A stretch of DNA of 37,774 nucleotides from Syntrophaceae bacterium (GCA_013388675.1 JACAEW010000248.1:1-37774); one strand, 5' to 3'; shown: positions 24,558 through 33,263, counted from the stretch's first letter. A program made the numbers and translations. Notes: a model not told the origin generated them from the sequence alone.

Positions 24558-25094
24558 ATGTCGCGCCAGGAAATTCGATTCGCGGGATTCGGGGGTCAGG
24601 GTTTGCTCCTGGCCGGTATCATCCTGGGAAAGACCGCCTGCCTATACGGCGGCAAACAGGCTGCCCAGACGCAGTCCTACGGCACCGAGGCCCGGGGAGG
24701 GGCCAGCCAATGCAACGTGGTCATCGATGACCGAGAGATCACCTACGTGGGAGTGGTCAATCCGGACGTCTTCGTGGTCATGTCCCAGGAGGCTTACGAT
24801 AAATTGATTGAAGAAGTGAAAGAAGGGGGAACGGTCTTCTACGACTCCGACTTGGTCAAAGTAAGAGAAGATTCCAAGCTTCGCCAGGTTCCGGTTTCTT
24901 CCACCAGCGCTGCCAAGGACCTTGGCCGGCAGATGGTAGCGAACGTAGTGATGCTGGGGGCCATGATCGAGGGAACGAAACTGTTGGACGCCGAGGATGT
25001 GAAAGTTTGTCTCCGGGAAAGCGTCCCTCCGGGGACCGAGGAGTTGAACCTCAAGGCTTTTGACAAGGGAAGGTCGTTGTTTAGAGTGAGTTGA
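24558..25094 (+). CDS. korC: 2-oxoacid:ferredoxin oxidoreductase gamma subunit
   Basis: A 178-residue gamma subunit. The N-terminus IRFAGFGGQGLLLAGIILGK and the following TQSYGTEARGGASQCNV are hallmarks of this family. The subunit contributes the CoA-binding side of the complex. It lies 4 bases after korB. The kor complex would supply acyl-CoA and reduced ferredoxin to the neighbouring CoA-ester enzymes. The stop codon lies inside the left arm of the inverted repeat at 25088-25158. Confidence 0.94.
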   Translation: MSRQEIRFAGFGGQGLLLAGIILGKTACLYGGKQAAQTQSYGTEARGGASQCNVVIDDREITYVGVVNPDVFVVMSQEAYDKLIEEVKEGGTVFYDSDLVKVREDSKLRQVPVSSTSAAKDLGRQMVANVVMLGAMIEGTKLLDAEDVKVCLRESVPPGTEELNLKAFDKGRSLFRVS

Positions 25095-25158
25095 GAGCTG
25101 GGAGGTGGGGGCTGTGTAAAGGGGTCCTTTCCAACTCTCAACCCCCACCTCTCAACTC
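25088..25158. repeat. Imperfect inverted repeat overlapping the korC stop
   Basis: GAGTTGAGAG + 7 extra bases + GTGGGGG (25088-25111) pairs with CCCCCACCTCTCAACTC (25142-25158). The left arm includes the korC stop codon (25092-25094). It could act as an mRNA 3' stabiliser or attenuator, or be a mobile repeat. Confidence 0.65.
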
Positions 25159-25177
25159 CCTGCACCGGGAGGTACAA

Positions 25178-26341
25178 ATGGACACTTTTCTGGGCTACGC
25201 GAGACCCGGAGGCCGGGCCGGGACTCGGAACTATCTGGCGATTATCCCGACGGTCTTTTGCGCCAACGAAGTGGCCGCGGCGGTGGCCAAGAAATTCAGG
25301 AGCGCGCGGCCCTTGCTCCATCACCAGGGCTGCGCCCAGCTGAAGCCGGATTCGGACCGGGTGACCCGGACATTGATCAGCCTCGGAGCCAATCCCAACG
25401 TGGGAGGGGTGCTGCTCGTCGGCCTGGGCTGCGAAAGCGTTTCCCTCCAGGAAGTTTACCAGGGCCTGAAAGACCGGGGACAGAAGGTGGAAAAGGTCCT
25501 GATCCAGGGGATCGGGGGTATGAAGCAGGCCATTAAACGAGGGATCGAACTGGCGGCCAAATTAGACCGGGCTTTGTCCAAGATGAAACGGAAACCCTTT
25601 CCCGTAAGCCACCTGGCCATGGGAATTAAGTGCGGGTCTTCGGATACGACCTCCGGCCTGGTCAGCAATCCGGCCACGGGGAAGGCCAGCGACCTTCTCC
25701 TGGAGCGGGGAGGCGCGGTTATCTTCGGGGAGACGACGGAATTCATCGGGGCCGAGCATCTCCTGGCCCGGAGGGCCGTCACCGGGGAAGTGGCTTCCAA
25801 AATTTTTCAAATCGTGACCTGCATGGAAGACCGGGTGAAGGCCCTCGGGTTTGACATGCGCGTCGGGAACCCGACTCCGGGCAATATCCAAGGCGGCTTA
25901 ACCACCATCGAAGAGAAATCGCTGGGGGCCATTTGCAAATCCGGTTCCATGCCCATTGACGGAGTCCTGGAGTACGGGGAGCCGATCCCGGGAAAGGGCC
26001 TCTTTGTTTTGGACTCTCCGGGAAAAGAAGCGGAGATCATGACCGGCCTGTCTGCGGCCGGTGCGAATGTGATCGTTTTCTCCACGGGAGGCGGCGCACC
26101 GCAGGGCTATCCCATCGTTCCGGTCATCAAAGTGGCGGGCAACCCGGCCAAAGTTCGGCGGATGAAGGACCATATCGATCTGGATGCCAGCGGAGTTTTG
26201 TCGGGACAGACGAACCTCGATGAAATGGGCCGGAAGATTTACGATTCCCTTTTGGCGGTAGGGGGCGGAAAAAAGGTCAAAGCGGAAACATTGAAATATG
26301 ACCGGACCGTGGAAATTTATACCACGGGACCAACTATCTGA
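25178..26341 (+). CDS. UxaA-family hydro-lyase C-terminal type (altronate dehydratase / SuyB-like)
   Basis: A 387-residue protein of the UxaA/GarD dehydratase C-terminal type. Family marks are RNYLAIIPTVFCANEV, HHQGCAQL, IKCGSSDTTSGLVSNPATG, GETTEFIGAEHL, GNPTPGNIQGGLTTIEEKSL and FSTGGGAPQG. These enzymes eliminate water or, in the SuyB case, sulfite from hydroxy acids using an active-site metal. The small SAF-domain partner (UxaA N-terminal part or SuyA) is not seen adjacent, so this may be a stand-alone enzyme or one lacking its partner. GGGAGG precedes ATG 25178; the frame extends upstream into korC. It sits between korC and the enoyl-CoA hydratase. Which substrate it acts on is open. Confidence 0.85.
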   Translation: MDTFLGYARPGGRAGTRNYLAIIPTVFCANEVAAAVAKKFRSARPLLHHQGCAQLKPDSDRVTRTLISLGANPNVGGVLLVGLGCESVSLQEVYQGLKDRGQKVEKVLIQGIGGMKQAIKRGIELAAKLDRALSKMKRKPFPVSHLAMGIKCGSSDTTSGLVSNPATGKASDLLLERGGAVIFGETTEFIGAEHLLARRAVTGEVASKIFQIVTCMEDRVKALGFDMRVGNPTPGNIQGGLTTIEEKSLGAICKSGSMPIDGVLEYGEPIPGKGLFVLDSPGKEAEIMTGLSAAGANVIVFSTGGGAPQGYPIVPVIKVAGNPAKVRRMKDHIDLDASGVLSGQTNLDEMGRKIYDSLLAVGGGKKVKAETLKYDRTVEIYTTGPTI

Positions 26342-26496
26342 ATGCGGAATTCGGAATGCGGATTGCGGAAGAAAAACAAGACAGGATGATCGACGATTTG
26401 AATGCGGAGAGCGGATTGGGGAATGCGAATTGAAAAAGCAGGAAGCGTCCTGATTGAATCTTTTTATTCCGCATTCCGCACTCCGCATTCCGCATT
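26341..26496. repeat. Long inverted repeat built of GGAATGCGGA units (copy A)
   Basis: Left arm 26341-26370 (AATGCGGAATTCGGAATGCG onward) and right arm 26465-26496 are reverse complements with 27 of 30 positions matching. The left arm begins at the last base of the UxaA-like stop codon. A further AATGCGGAGAGCGG block lies at 26401-26414. A second copy of the same family lies at 30087-30250. Confidence 0.8.
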
Positions 26497-26510
26497 TTGA
26501 GGGGGTTTTC

Positions 26511-27269
26511 ATGATTCGATCGGAGCAGGAAGGGCCGATCGCCACCGTCACCCTTCACCGCCCGGAAGCCCTGAACACTCTGAGCCATGAACTGATTCTG
26601 CGGTTGACGGGGGAAATCCGCCGTTGGAGCGCGGAAAAGACCATCCGGATCATCGTCCTGACCGGCAGCGGGGACAGAGCCTTTGTGGGGGGGGTGGATG
26701 TCCGGGCCATGATGGACCTGGACCCGGACGGGGCGGAAAGATTTATCACCGATTTGCATCGCTGCTTTCTGTCCATTCGCGAGTCGGAAAAGCTGGTCCT
26801 TGCCTCCGTCAATGGGTTTGCCCTGGGGGGAGGACTGGAACTGATCGCCTCCTGCGACCTCAGGATTGCCTCCGACCGGGCCCGATTCGGCATGCCCGAG
26901 GTTCGGGTGGGAATTCCCTCGGTCATCGAGGCGGCCTACCTTCCGCGCTTGATCGGCCTGGGCCGGGCGGCGGAGATGGTTTATCTGGGAGAAATGATCG
27001 ATGCCCAGGAAGCTTCCCGCATCGGCTTGGTCAACCGGGTCGTCCCCCACGAGGAATTAAAAGCGGCGACGCGGCAGATGGCTGAAAAAGCCCTGCAGTG
27101 CGGACCAACGGCCATGATCCTGCAAAAAAAGCTCATCGCTCAATGGATGGATTTGAGCCTGACCGATGCGGTGAGGGCGGGGATCCGGGCCTTCCGGGAG
27201 TGCTACCAAACTTCCGAGCCGGGGGAAGGAATGAAAGCCTTTCTGGAAAAACGAAAGCCGAGGTACTGA
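26511..27269 (+). CDS. Enoyl-CoA hydratase/isomerase (crotonase) family
   Basis: A 252-residue crotonase. The oxyanion-hole and first catalytic Glu segment is GFALGGGLELIASCDLRIAS; the second catalytic Glu is in FGMPEVRVGIPSVIEAAYLP. Both Glu residues of a hydratase are present, so hydration of 2-enoyl-CoA is likely. ATG 26511 is chosen because GAGGGGG lies just upstream, after the inverted repeat. The following gene starts 67 bases downstream. The location between the UxaA-like hydro-lyase and the AOR/CoA-transferase genes fits acyl-CoA beta-oxidation steps; the acyl substrate is unknown. Confidence 0.92.
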   Translation: MIRSEQEGPIATVTLHRPEALNTLSHELILRLTGEIRRWSAEKTIRIIVLTGSGDRAFVGGVDVRAMMDLDPDGAERFITDLHRCFLSIRESEKLVLASVNGFALGGGLELIASCDLRIASDRARFGMPEVRVGIPSVIEAAYLPRLIGLGRAAEMVYLGEMIDAQEASRIGLVNRVVPHEELKAATRQMAEKALQCGPTAMILQKKLIAQWMDLSLTDAVRAGIRAFRECYQTSEPGEGMKAFLEKRKPRY

Positions 27270-27336
27270 TCATCGAGCAAGGATCCGTAACCCGGGATCC
27301 ATGCGGGTGCTCGAACCATGAAAGGAGGAATGGATC

Positions 27337-28128
27337 ATGGGTAGAAAAGGATTAGGCGTTTTCGTCGTTTCCTTTTTTTTCGTTTCCTTTTTCTTTTCCT
27401 CTTCCCTGCCTGCCGCGGAGATCGGCCAGGGGGTGAAAATTACTTATTTGGGCCATGCGGCCTTCAAGCTGGTCTCTGCCCAGGGAGTCGTCATCTACAT
27501 CGATCCCTACTTGAAGAATAACCCGCAAACTCCCCCCGAGCACAAAGAGGTGGACAAAGCGGACCTAATTCTGATCACTCACGGACACGGGGACCACCTG
27601 GGGGATGCGGTGGCCATTGCCCAGAAGACGAATGCCTCGGCCGTGGCCATGGCTGAACTGGCCACCTACCTGACCCAAAAGGGCCTAAAGAATGTGGTCC
27701 GGATGAACAAAGGCGGAAGCTACACGGCCAAGGGCATCCGGGTCACCCTGGTGAACGCCCAGCATAGCTCCTCGGTCACCGAAGAGGGCCGGGTGATTTA
27801 CACCGGTGAGCCCGGAGGATTTATCATCCGTTTCGAAAACGGATTTACGGTTTACCATGCGGGGGATACGGCGGTCATGGCGGACATGAAAATTTTCGGG
27901 GATATTTACAAACCGAATCTCGCCCTTCTTCCCATCGGCAGCCACTTCACCATGGACCCGGTGGAAGCGGCTTATGCCTGCCAGCTGCTCAGACCCCAGT
28001 TCGCCATCCCCATGCACTACAAGACCTTTCCGGTCTTGACCGGCACTCCGGAAGCCTTCCTCCAGGCGATGAAGGACCAGCCGGGGGTCAAGGTCCTCGT
28101 GATCAACCCCGGGCAGACGATAGAATAA
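27337..28128 (+). CDS. Exported metallo-beta-lactamase-fold hydrolase (UPF0173-like)
   Basis: A 263-residue protein with an N-terminal signal sequence (FVVSFFFVSFFFSSSLPAA, cleavage after PAA) and a metallo-hydrolase domain. The metal motif ITHGHGDHLGDA (HxHxDH) is present, with later ligands in VNAQHSS, VYHAGDTA and PMHYKTFP. The catalytic core matches the UPF0173 metal-dependent hydrolases, normally cytoplasmic proteins of about 225 residues, so the signal peptide is unusual. AAAGGAGG lies 8 bases before the ATG. Substrate unknown. Confidence 0.85.
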   Translation: MGRKGLGVFVVSFFFVSFFFSSSLPAAEIGQGVKITYLGHAAFKLVSAQGVVIYIDPYLKNNPQTPPEHKEVDKADLILITHGHGDHLGDAVAIAQKTNASAVAMAELATYLTQKGLKNVVRMNKGGSYTAKGIRVTLVNAQHSSSVTEEGRVIYTGEPGGFIIRFENGFTVYHAGDTAVMADMKIFGDIYKPNLALLPIGSHFTMDPVEAAYACQLLRPQFAIPMHYKTFPVLTGTPEAFLQAMKDQPGVKVLVINPGQTIE

Positions 28129-28245
28129 AGGCCGATAACTGGCACGGGGTCAGGGGTGTGAGGAACGACCTATGGGTCGGGAGGTCCGAAAACGGACTCC
28201 AATCGGGAAACGCAACGGATTTCAAAAGTTCTCGGGAGGGCAAAT

Positions 28246-30087
28246 ATGATCGGGTATGCGGGTAGAATCCTGAATATCGATCTGACTCGGCAAGAATACG
28301 AAATCGAGAATTTCGATGAGTCTCTGGCGCGCAAATTCCTGGGGGGAAACGGGTTTGCCGTCAAAATCATGTACGATCGGCTGAAGAAAGGAATCGATCC
28401 CTTTTCCCCGGAAAACCTCGTGGTCTTCGCCGTGGGGCCGGTCACGGATTCCCCCTTTCCTAGCACCAGCCGGGCCTACACCGCCACCAAATCTCCCCTG
28501 AGCGGTCTCTTTTTTGACTCCACCTTCGGGGGCCGGTTTGCCATCACCCAGAAACGGACCGGGTTTGAGGCCATCGTCATCTCGGGGAAGGCCGCTTCTC
28601 CCATCTATCTGGTCATCGACGAAGCGGGAGTGCAGTTCAAATCCGCGAGCTCCCTGTGGGGCAAACTGACGAAAGAAACCTTCGATGCCATCCAGGCTGC
28701 CGAAGGCGAGCCGGCCGATGTAGTGGCCGTCGGGCCCGCGGGAGAAAGAAGGGTCCGTTTTGCTTGTTTGGTCCACTACTGGCGGGGCCACGAAGGGGTT
28801 TCCGGCAGGGGAGGGGTGGGAGCGGTCCTCGGCTGCAAAAATGTCAAAGCCGTGGTGGTCAAAGGATCGATAAAGACCCAGGTGGCCGATCCCCAGGCAA
28901 TCCAAGACCTAATCGCCTCCCGGAAAGAAGCCTTGGAAAAAGGAACCGCGGGCCTGAAGAACCTGGGAACCCCGGTGCTGGTCAACTTGATCAACACCGT
29001 CGGCGGGTTGGGGGTCCGCAATCTTCAGGAAGAACAGAGTTCCCGTGCCCCGGAGATCGGGGGGGAGAGGATCAAAGAGCTGTTTTTCGAACGGAACGAC
29101 ACCTGCTTCGGGTGCCCCATCGCCTGCGGGAAGACGCTCCGCCTTCCTGCCGAGAAAGGCGGGCTCCGTTGGAAAATGCCCGAATACGAAACTCTCTTCT
29201 CCCTCGGCTCCATGGCCGATAACTGGGACGCCGCATCCCTGCTCAAACTCAACAGCCTCTGCGATCAATACGGGCTGGATACTATTAGCATGGGGGTAAC
29301 GATCTCCTTCGCCCTGGAGTGTTTTGAAAAAGGTTACCTGACGGCCCGGGATACGGGTGGGAAAAACCTCCGCTGGGGGGATCCCGCCCTCCTCATGGAG
29401 CTGGTGGAAGAAACGGGGCAGCGGAAGGGATTCGGCGATTTGTTGGCCGAAGGGTCCTACCGCCTGGCCGAATGGCTGGGAAAGGATTCTGCCGATTTGC
29501 TCCATTGTTTCAAAAAAGTGGAGGTGGCCGGGCACTCGGCCCGCGCCCTCAAGGGAATGTCCCTGGGTTATGCCACGGCTACCCGGGGGGGAAGCCATCA
29601 CGACGCCCGTCCCACCCTCCAGTACGCCGGGGAATTTGACCGAACGAAGGCCCAGATCGCGCCCGCCTTCGCCTTTCGGACGCAGAATTTTACCGCCCTG
29701 AATGATTCCCTGACCCAGTGCCGGTTCGCCAGCGAGCGGGGCTTTGGAGGGGTGATCAACGATCACTACGTGAAAATGATTAATTCGGTCACCGGCTGGA
29801 ATTTGACCCTGGAGAAGGTGGAAAGGATCGGGGAGAGGATTTACAACCTGGAGCGGGCTTTCAACTGCCGAGAGGGCATCAGCCGCAAGGACGACGCCCT
29901 GCCCCACAGGCCCTCCCATCAGCCGATTCCGGATGGTCCCTCCAAGGGCATGTACTCCCCTCCGGAGGAGTTCAACGCTATGCTCGAAGAGTATTACCGA
30001 ATCCGGGGGTGGGATGCCAACGGGATTCCCACGAGAGAAAAACTCACCGCCCTGGGGCTTGATGAGGCGGCCGGGGACCTTGGGTAA
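28246..30087 (+). CDS. Aldehyde:ferredoxin oxidoreductase (tungsten type)
   Basis: A 613-residue AOR. The N-terminus GYAGRILNIDLTRQEYEI and the nearby LGGNGFAVKIM are family marks. The [4Fe-4S] cluster ligands are in DTCFGCPIACGK (about residues 284-295) with the fourth probably at LTQCRF (about residue 494). It oxidises aldehydes to acids with ferredoxin and uses a bis-pterin tungsten cofactor (family knowledge). GGGAGGGCAAAT precedes the ATG. It is followed by the CoA-transferase genes after about 290 bases that hold an inverted repeat. Aldehyde substrate unknown. Confidence 0.93.
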   Translation: MIGYAGRILNIDLTRQEYEIENFDESLARKFLGGNGFAVKIMYDRLKKGIDPFSPENLVVFAVGPVTDSPFPSTSRAYTATKSPLSGLFFDSTFGGRFAITQKRTGFEAIVISGKAASPIYLVIDEAGVQFKSASSLWGKLTKETFDAIQAAEGEPADVVAVGPAGERRVRFACLVHYWRGHEGVSGRGGVGAVLGCKNVKAVVVKGSIKTQVADPQAIQDLIASRKEALEKGTAGLKNLGTPVLVNLINTVGGLGVRNLQEEQSSRAPEIGGERIKELFFERNDTCFGCPIACGKTLRLPAEKGGLRWKMPEYETLFSLGSMADNWDAASLLKLNSLCDQYGLDTISMGVTISFALECFEKGYLTARDTGGKNLRWGDPALLMELVEETGQRKGFGDLLAEGSYRLAEWLGKDSADLLHCFKKVEVAGHSARALKGMSLGYATATRGGSHHDARPTLQYAGEFDRTKAQIAPAFAFRTQNFTALNDSLTQCRFASERGFGGVINDHYVKMINSVTGWNLTLEKVERIGERIYNLERAFNCREGISRKDDALPHRPSHQPIPDGPSKGMYSPPEEFNAMLEEYYRIRGWDANGIPTREKLTALGLDEAAGDLG

Positions 30088-30250
30088 ATGCGGAATGCGG
30101 AATGGGGAATGCGGAATATGCCTCCCGCGACAAGATCATGCGGAAGGAATGGGCATGGAGAATTCTTTCTATTCTCCGTGTCTTCCCCGATCCGTGTCCC
30201 CGGATCATTTTCATGGTTTATTCCGCAATCCGTATTCCCCATTCCGCATT
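30087..30250. repeat. Long inverted repeat built of GGAATGCGGA units (copy B)
   Basis: Left arm 30087-30117 and right arm 30220-30250 are reverse complements with 27 of 31 positions matching. The left arm starts at the last base of the AOR stop codon, exactly as copy A does at the UxaA-like stop. The interior (about 100 bases) differs from that of copy A. Confidence 0.8.
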
Positions 30251-30379
30251 CGGTTGGGTGCTTGACCCGGCAGGCTGCATAATGTATAAATTATACATAT
30301 CTTCCTTTATTTCCCCCTGCGGCGGGGGGATGGAGAGAGGCGAACCGTTTTTATCACCTTTTCCCCGGAGGGACGAAGG

Positions 30380-31309
30380 TTGAACCAGGGTAGAAAAAAT
30401 CAGAGCAAACTCATGACCGCCGCCGAAGCGGTGCGACGTTTCGTTTTCGACGGAGCCTGGGTCGGGATGGGCGGGCAGTCCATCGGACGATCGGCCATGT
30501 GTCTTTACCACGAGATGATCCGCCAGCGGAAAAAGGACCTGACCCTGGTCGGCTGTAATCTATCCATCCCCATGGACATGATGGTGGGTTTGGGGCTGGT
30601 CAAAAGGACCGAATGCGGGACCGGCAATTTAGAGCGGTTCGGGACCACCCAATGCTGGCGAAAAGCGATCGAACAGGGAAGGCTGGTGAACGAAGATTAC
30701 AGTCACTTGGCCATGGTCACCCGCTTTCTGGGCGGGGAGATGGGCCTTCCCTTCATGGCCATCCAGAGCCTTTTAGGGTCGGACATCCTGGGCAAAAAAT
30801 CCGCATCCTCGGGCAAAAAATACGAGATCATCGACAATCCCTGGAAACCGGGGGAAAAAGTGGTTCTCCTGCCGTCTCTGAACCCGGATGTTTCCGTCAT
30901 TCACGCCCAGAAGGCCGATGAGACGGGCAACCTGATCATCGAAGGATTCCTGGCCCATGAGCCGGAGATGATCCGGGCGTCCAAGGCGGTCATCGTCTCC
31001 TGCGAGGAGGTCGTCTCCGCGGATGAAATCCGTCGGTACCCGGAGAGGACCACGATCCCTTACATCTACGTGAGTGCGGTGGTCCATCAACCCTGGGGCG
31101 CTCACCCCACCTCGGTGTACCGCTCCTATTCCCACGATGCCGAACACATGCGGGAGTATCAGAAGGCGGCCAGGCAAGGCGGCGCAGCTTTCGAAGACTA
31201 CATGAGTAAATACGTCTTCAGTTGCGCAAATTTCGATGAGTACCTGGAGAAGGTGGGCGGTTTGCGGAAATACAACCGCCTCCGCCAGGAAATGGCGGAA
31301 ATGCTTTGA
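30380..31309 (+). CDS. CoA-transferase alpha subunit (family I)
   Basis: A 309-residue alpha subunit like glutaconate CoA-transferase GctA. Features are FVFDGAWVGMGGQS (glycine-rich turn), LTLVGCNLSIPMDMM, LLPSLNPDVSVIHAQKADETGN and VSCEEVVSADEI. It moves CoA between acids together with the beta subunit encoded next. It starts at TTG 30380 after GGAGGGACGAAGG; an ATG 11 codons on lacks a ribosome site. The pair probably activates an organic acid with acyl-CoA as donor, in line with the 2-oxoacid, aldehyde and dehydratase-type enzymes nearby. A GctAB-like pair in a window that also has hydroxyacyl-CoA dehydratase-type subunits is suggestive, but the substrate is not proven. Confidence 0.88.
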   Translation: MNQGRKNQSKLMTAAEAVRRFVFDGAWVGMGGQSIGRSAMCLYHEMIRQRKKDLTLVGCNLSIPMDMMVGLGLVKRTECGTGNLERFGTTQCWRKAIEQGRLVNEDYSHLAMVTRFLGGEMGLPFMAIQSLLGSDILGKKSASSGKKYEIIDNPWKPGEKVVLLPSLNPDVSVIHAQKADETGNLIIEGFLAHEPEMIRASKAVIVSCEEVVSADEIRRYPERTTIPYIYVSAVVHQPWGAHPTSVYRSYSHDAEHMREYQKAARQGGAAFEDYMSKYVFSCANFDEYLEKVGGLRKYNRLRQEMAEML

Positions 31310-31330
31310 TTTCCATCCAGAGGGAGGGAG

Positions 31331-32110
31331 ATGTCTTCGGATTATACCTTAAATGAGCTGATGATCATCGAAGCGGCGCGGCACATCCGGGATGGAGAGA
31401 CCGTTTTCGTGGGCACGGGCATGCCCATGGTGGCGGCCATGTTCGCCCAGAAGACCCACGCCCGCAACATGTGCTTTGTCGTGGAAACGGGTCCCATCTC
31501 TCCCGAAGCCCTTCCCGTCCCCACTTCGGTTTCCGATCCCAAAGCCATGCACCGGGCGGCCAAGCTGGGGACCCTGCGGGAAGTCCTGGGGTGCCTTCTC
31601 CAGCGGGGAATGGTGGACGTGGGGTTCCTGGGGGGCGCCGAGATCGACCACTATGGCAACATCAACAGCACCGTGATCGGAGATTATGACCGGCCCAAGG
31701 TTCGTTTTCCGGGAAGCGGCGGAGCGAATGACATCGCTTCCCTGGCCAAACGAATCCTGGTCATCGCTCCCCATGAGAGAAGACGCTTTCCCGAGCGCTG
31801 CGCCTACGTGACCAGCCCGGGGTACCTGGACGGACCGGAGGGTCGCAAAAAAGCGGGGTTGAAAACCCCCTTCCCCGAGCTTACCGTGGTCACGGACCTG
31901 GCGGTCCTGTCGGTGGACAAGGCGGAGGGAAAACTCAAGGTAACCAAGCTCATGCCCGGAGTCAGCCTGGAAAAAGTTCAGGAAAGCACGGAATTCAAGG
32001 TCCGGGGCGCTTCCTCGATCGTCCCGGTGCAGCCCCCGACAGCCGACGAGCTTCGAATCCTGCGGCAGGAGGTTGACCCGGACCGCGAGTACCTGGGGAA
32101 AGGAGATTGA
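31331..32110 (+). CDS. CoA-transferase beta subunit (family I)
   Basis: A 259-residue beta subunit. Features are ETVFVGTGMPMVAAMFAQ, CFVVETGPISPEALP with the likely catalytic Glu that forms the gamma-glutamyl-CoA ester, and VDVGFLGGAEIDHYGNINST. GAGGGAGGGAG precedes the ATG; the gene starts 21 bases after the alpha subunit stop. It is cotranscribed with the alpha subunit and followed after 3 bases by the 2-hydroxyacid dehydrogenase gene. Confidence 0.88.
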   Translation: MSSDYTLNELMIIEAARHIRDGETVFVGTGMPMVAAMFAQKTHARNMCFVVETGPISPEALPVPTSVSDPKAMHRAAKLGTLREVLGCLLQRGMVDVGFLGGAEIDHYGNINSTVIGDYDRPKVRFPGSGGANDIASLAKRILVIAPHERRRFPERCAYVTSPGYLDGPEGRKKAGLKTPFPELTVVTDLAVLSVDKAEGKLKVTKLMPGVSLEKVQESTEFKVRGASSIVPVQPPTADELRILRQEVDPDREYLGKGD

Positions 32111-32113
32111 TCC

Positions 32114-33106
32114 GTGGCCAATCCCAGGAAGGTCCTCATCAGCGAAGACGTGACCGGGGCGGGCATCGATCGCTTGAAAGGAAAATACCAGATTCATTAC
32201 GATCCCGATCTTTGGAAGAAGGTCCCCGAGCTGGAGGGAATGATCCCCGGCTACGACGCCCTGATCGTCCGCAACCAGACCAAAGTCACCGCCGGCCTTC
32301 TGGCCCAAGCCCTATCCTTGCGGGTCATCGGAAGAGCCGGGGCCGGATACGACAACATCGACGTTCCCGCAGCCAGCCGGGAGGGCGTGGTGGTGGCTTT
32401 CAGCCCCGAGGAAAACGCCGTCTCAGTGGCCGAGCACGTTTTCGCCCTCCTTCTGGCTTTGGCCAGAAAAATACCCGGGGCGGACAAATCCACCAAAGGC
32501 GGAGGGTGGGAGCGAAAAAAGTACCACGGCTTCGAACTTTGGGGAAAGACCCTCGGCATTCTGGGCCTGGGCAAAATCGGGTTTCGGGTGGCTCTGCGGG
32601 CCAAAGCGTTCGGCATGCGGGTCTTAGCTTACGATGCTTACCTTTCTTCCACTAGCCTCCATGTCACCGAATCCGGGGCGCTGCTCACATCCTTCGAGGG
32701 CGTGCTGGCCCAGGCGGACTTTCTGACGGTCCATCTGCCGCTGACCCCGGAAACGCGGGGAATTTTGAACGGGGAAGCCTTCCGGAAGATGAAAAAAACC
32801 GCCTTTTTGATCAATACCTCCCGGGGAGAGGTCCTGGCGGAGGCCGATCTGGCCCAAACTCTCAAGCAAGGGGAGATCGCCGGGGCGGCTCTGGACGTGA
32901 GGGAAAAGGAGCCTCCCGGAGAGAGCCCGCTTCATGGCCTGGACAACGTGATTCTCACGCCTCACACGGCGGGACTGACCTATGAGGCCCAGGAAAAGGT
33001 GGTGGATGCCGTGGCCGAGGACGTGGACCGGGTGCTGAGCGGCCAGGCGGCCTTACGCTATGTCAACTTCGGAACCCCGAAAAAAAGAGCCGGGGACGAT
33101 TGGTAA
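32114..33106 (+). CDS. D-2-hydroxyacid dehydrogenase (phosphoglycerate-dehydrogenase-like)
   Basis: A 330-residue NAD-dependent dehydrogenase, GTG start at 32114. The nucleotide motif GILGLGKIGFRVALRAKAFG and the catalytic set Arg (INTSRGEV), Glu (VREKEPPG) and His (LTPHTAGL) are complete. It lacks the C-terminal ACT regulatory domain of full SerA, so it may be a short 3-phosphoglycerate dehydrogenase or another D-2-hydroxyacid dehydrogenase. The gene starts 3 bases after the CoA-transferase, suggesting that it makes or uses a 2-hydroxyacid for CoA activation (inference), as in 2-hydroxyacyl-CoA dehydration pathways. Confidence 0.9.
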   Translation: MANPRKVLISEDVTGAGIDRLKGKYQIHYDPDLWKKVPELEGMIPGYDALIVRNQTKVTAGLLAQALSLRVIGRAGAGYDNIDVPAASREGVVVAFSPEENAVSVAEHVFALLLALARKIPGADKSTKGGGWERKKYHGFELWGKTLGILGLGKIGFRVALRAKAFGMRVLAYDAYLSSTSLHVTESGALLTSFEGVLAQADFLTVHLPLTPETRGILNGEAFRKMKKTAFLINTSRGEVLAEADLAQTLKQGEIAGAALDVREKEPPGESPLHGLDNVILTPHTAGLTYEAQEKVVDAVAEDVDRVLSGQAALRYVNFGTPKKRAGDDW

Positions 33107-33263
33107 AACCCAAAAGCGGGGCTAGAAAGACCGGAAAAAAGCCGGGTCCAGGACACCTTGGGTTCGAGAATTCCCGTTCATAAAGTCTTGGCCATGAAGG
33201 CGTATCTGCTTTTATCCGCTTTTCGCTAGGTCCCGATCAAATCAGCAGAGAAAAGGAAGGATT

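Noticed and set aside
26339..26500. Possible CRISPR-like array from repeated GGAATGCGGA units
   Set aside because: The units are short, adjacent and arranged as inverted arms, without regular spacers or cas genes.
28909..29919. Minus-strand frame opposite AOR
   Set aside because: Antisense of a clear AOR gene; no family resemblance.
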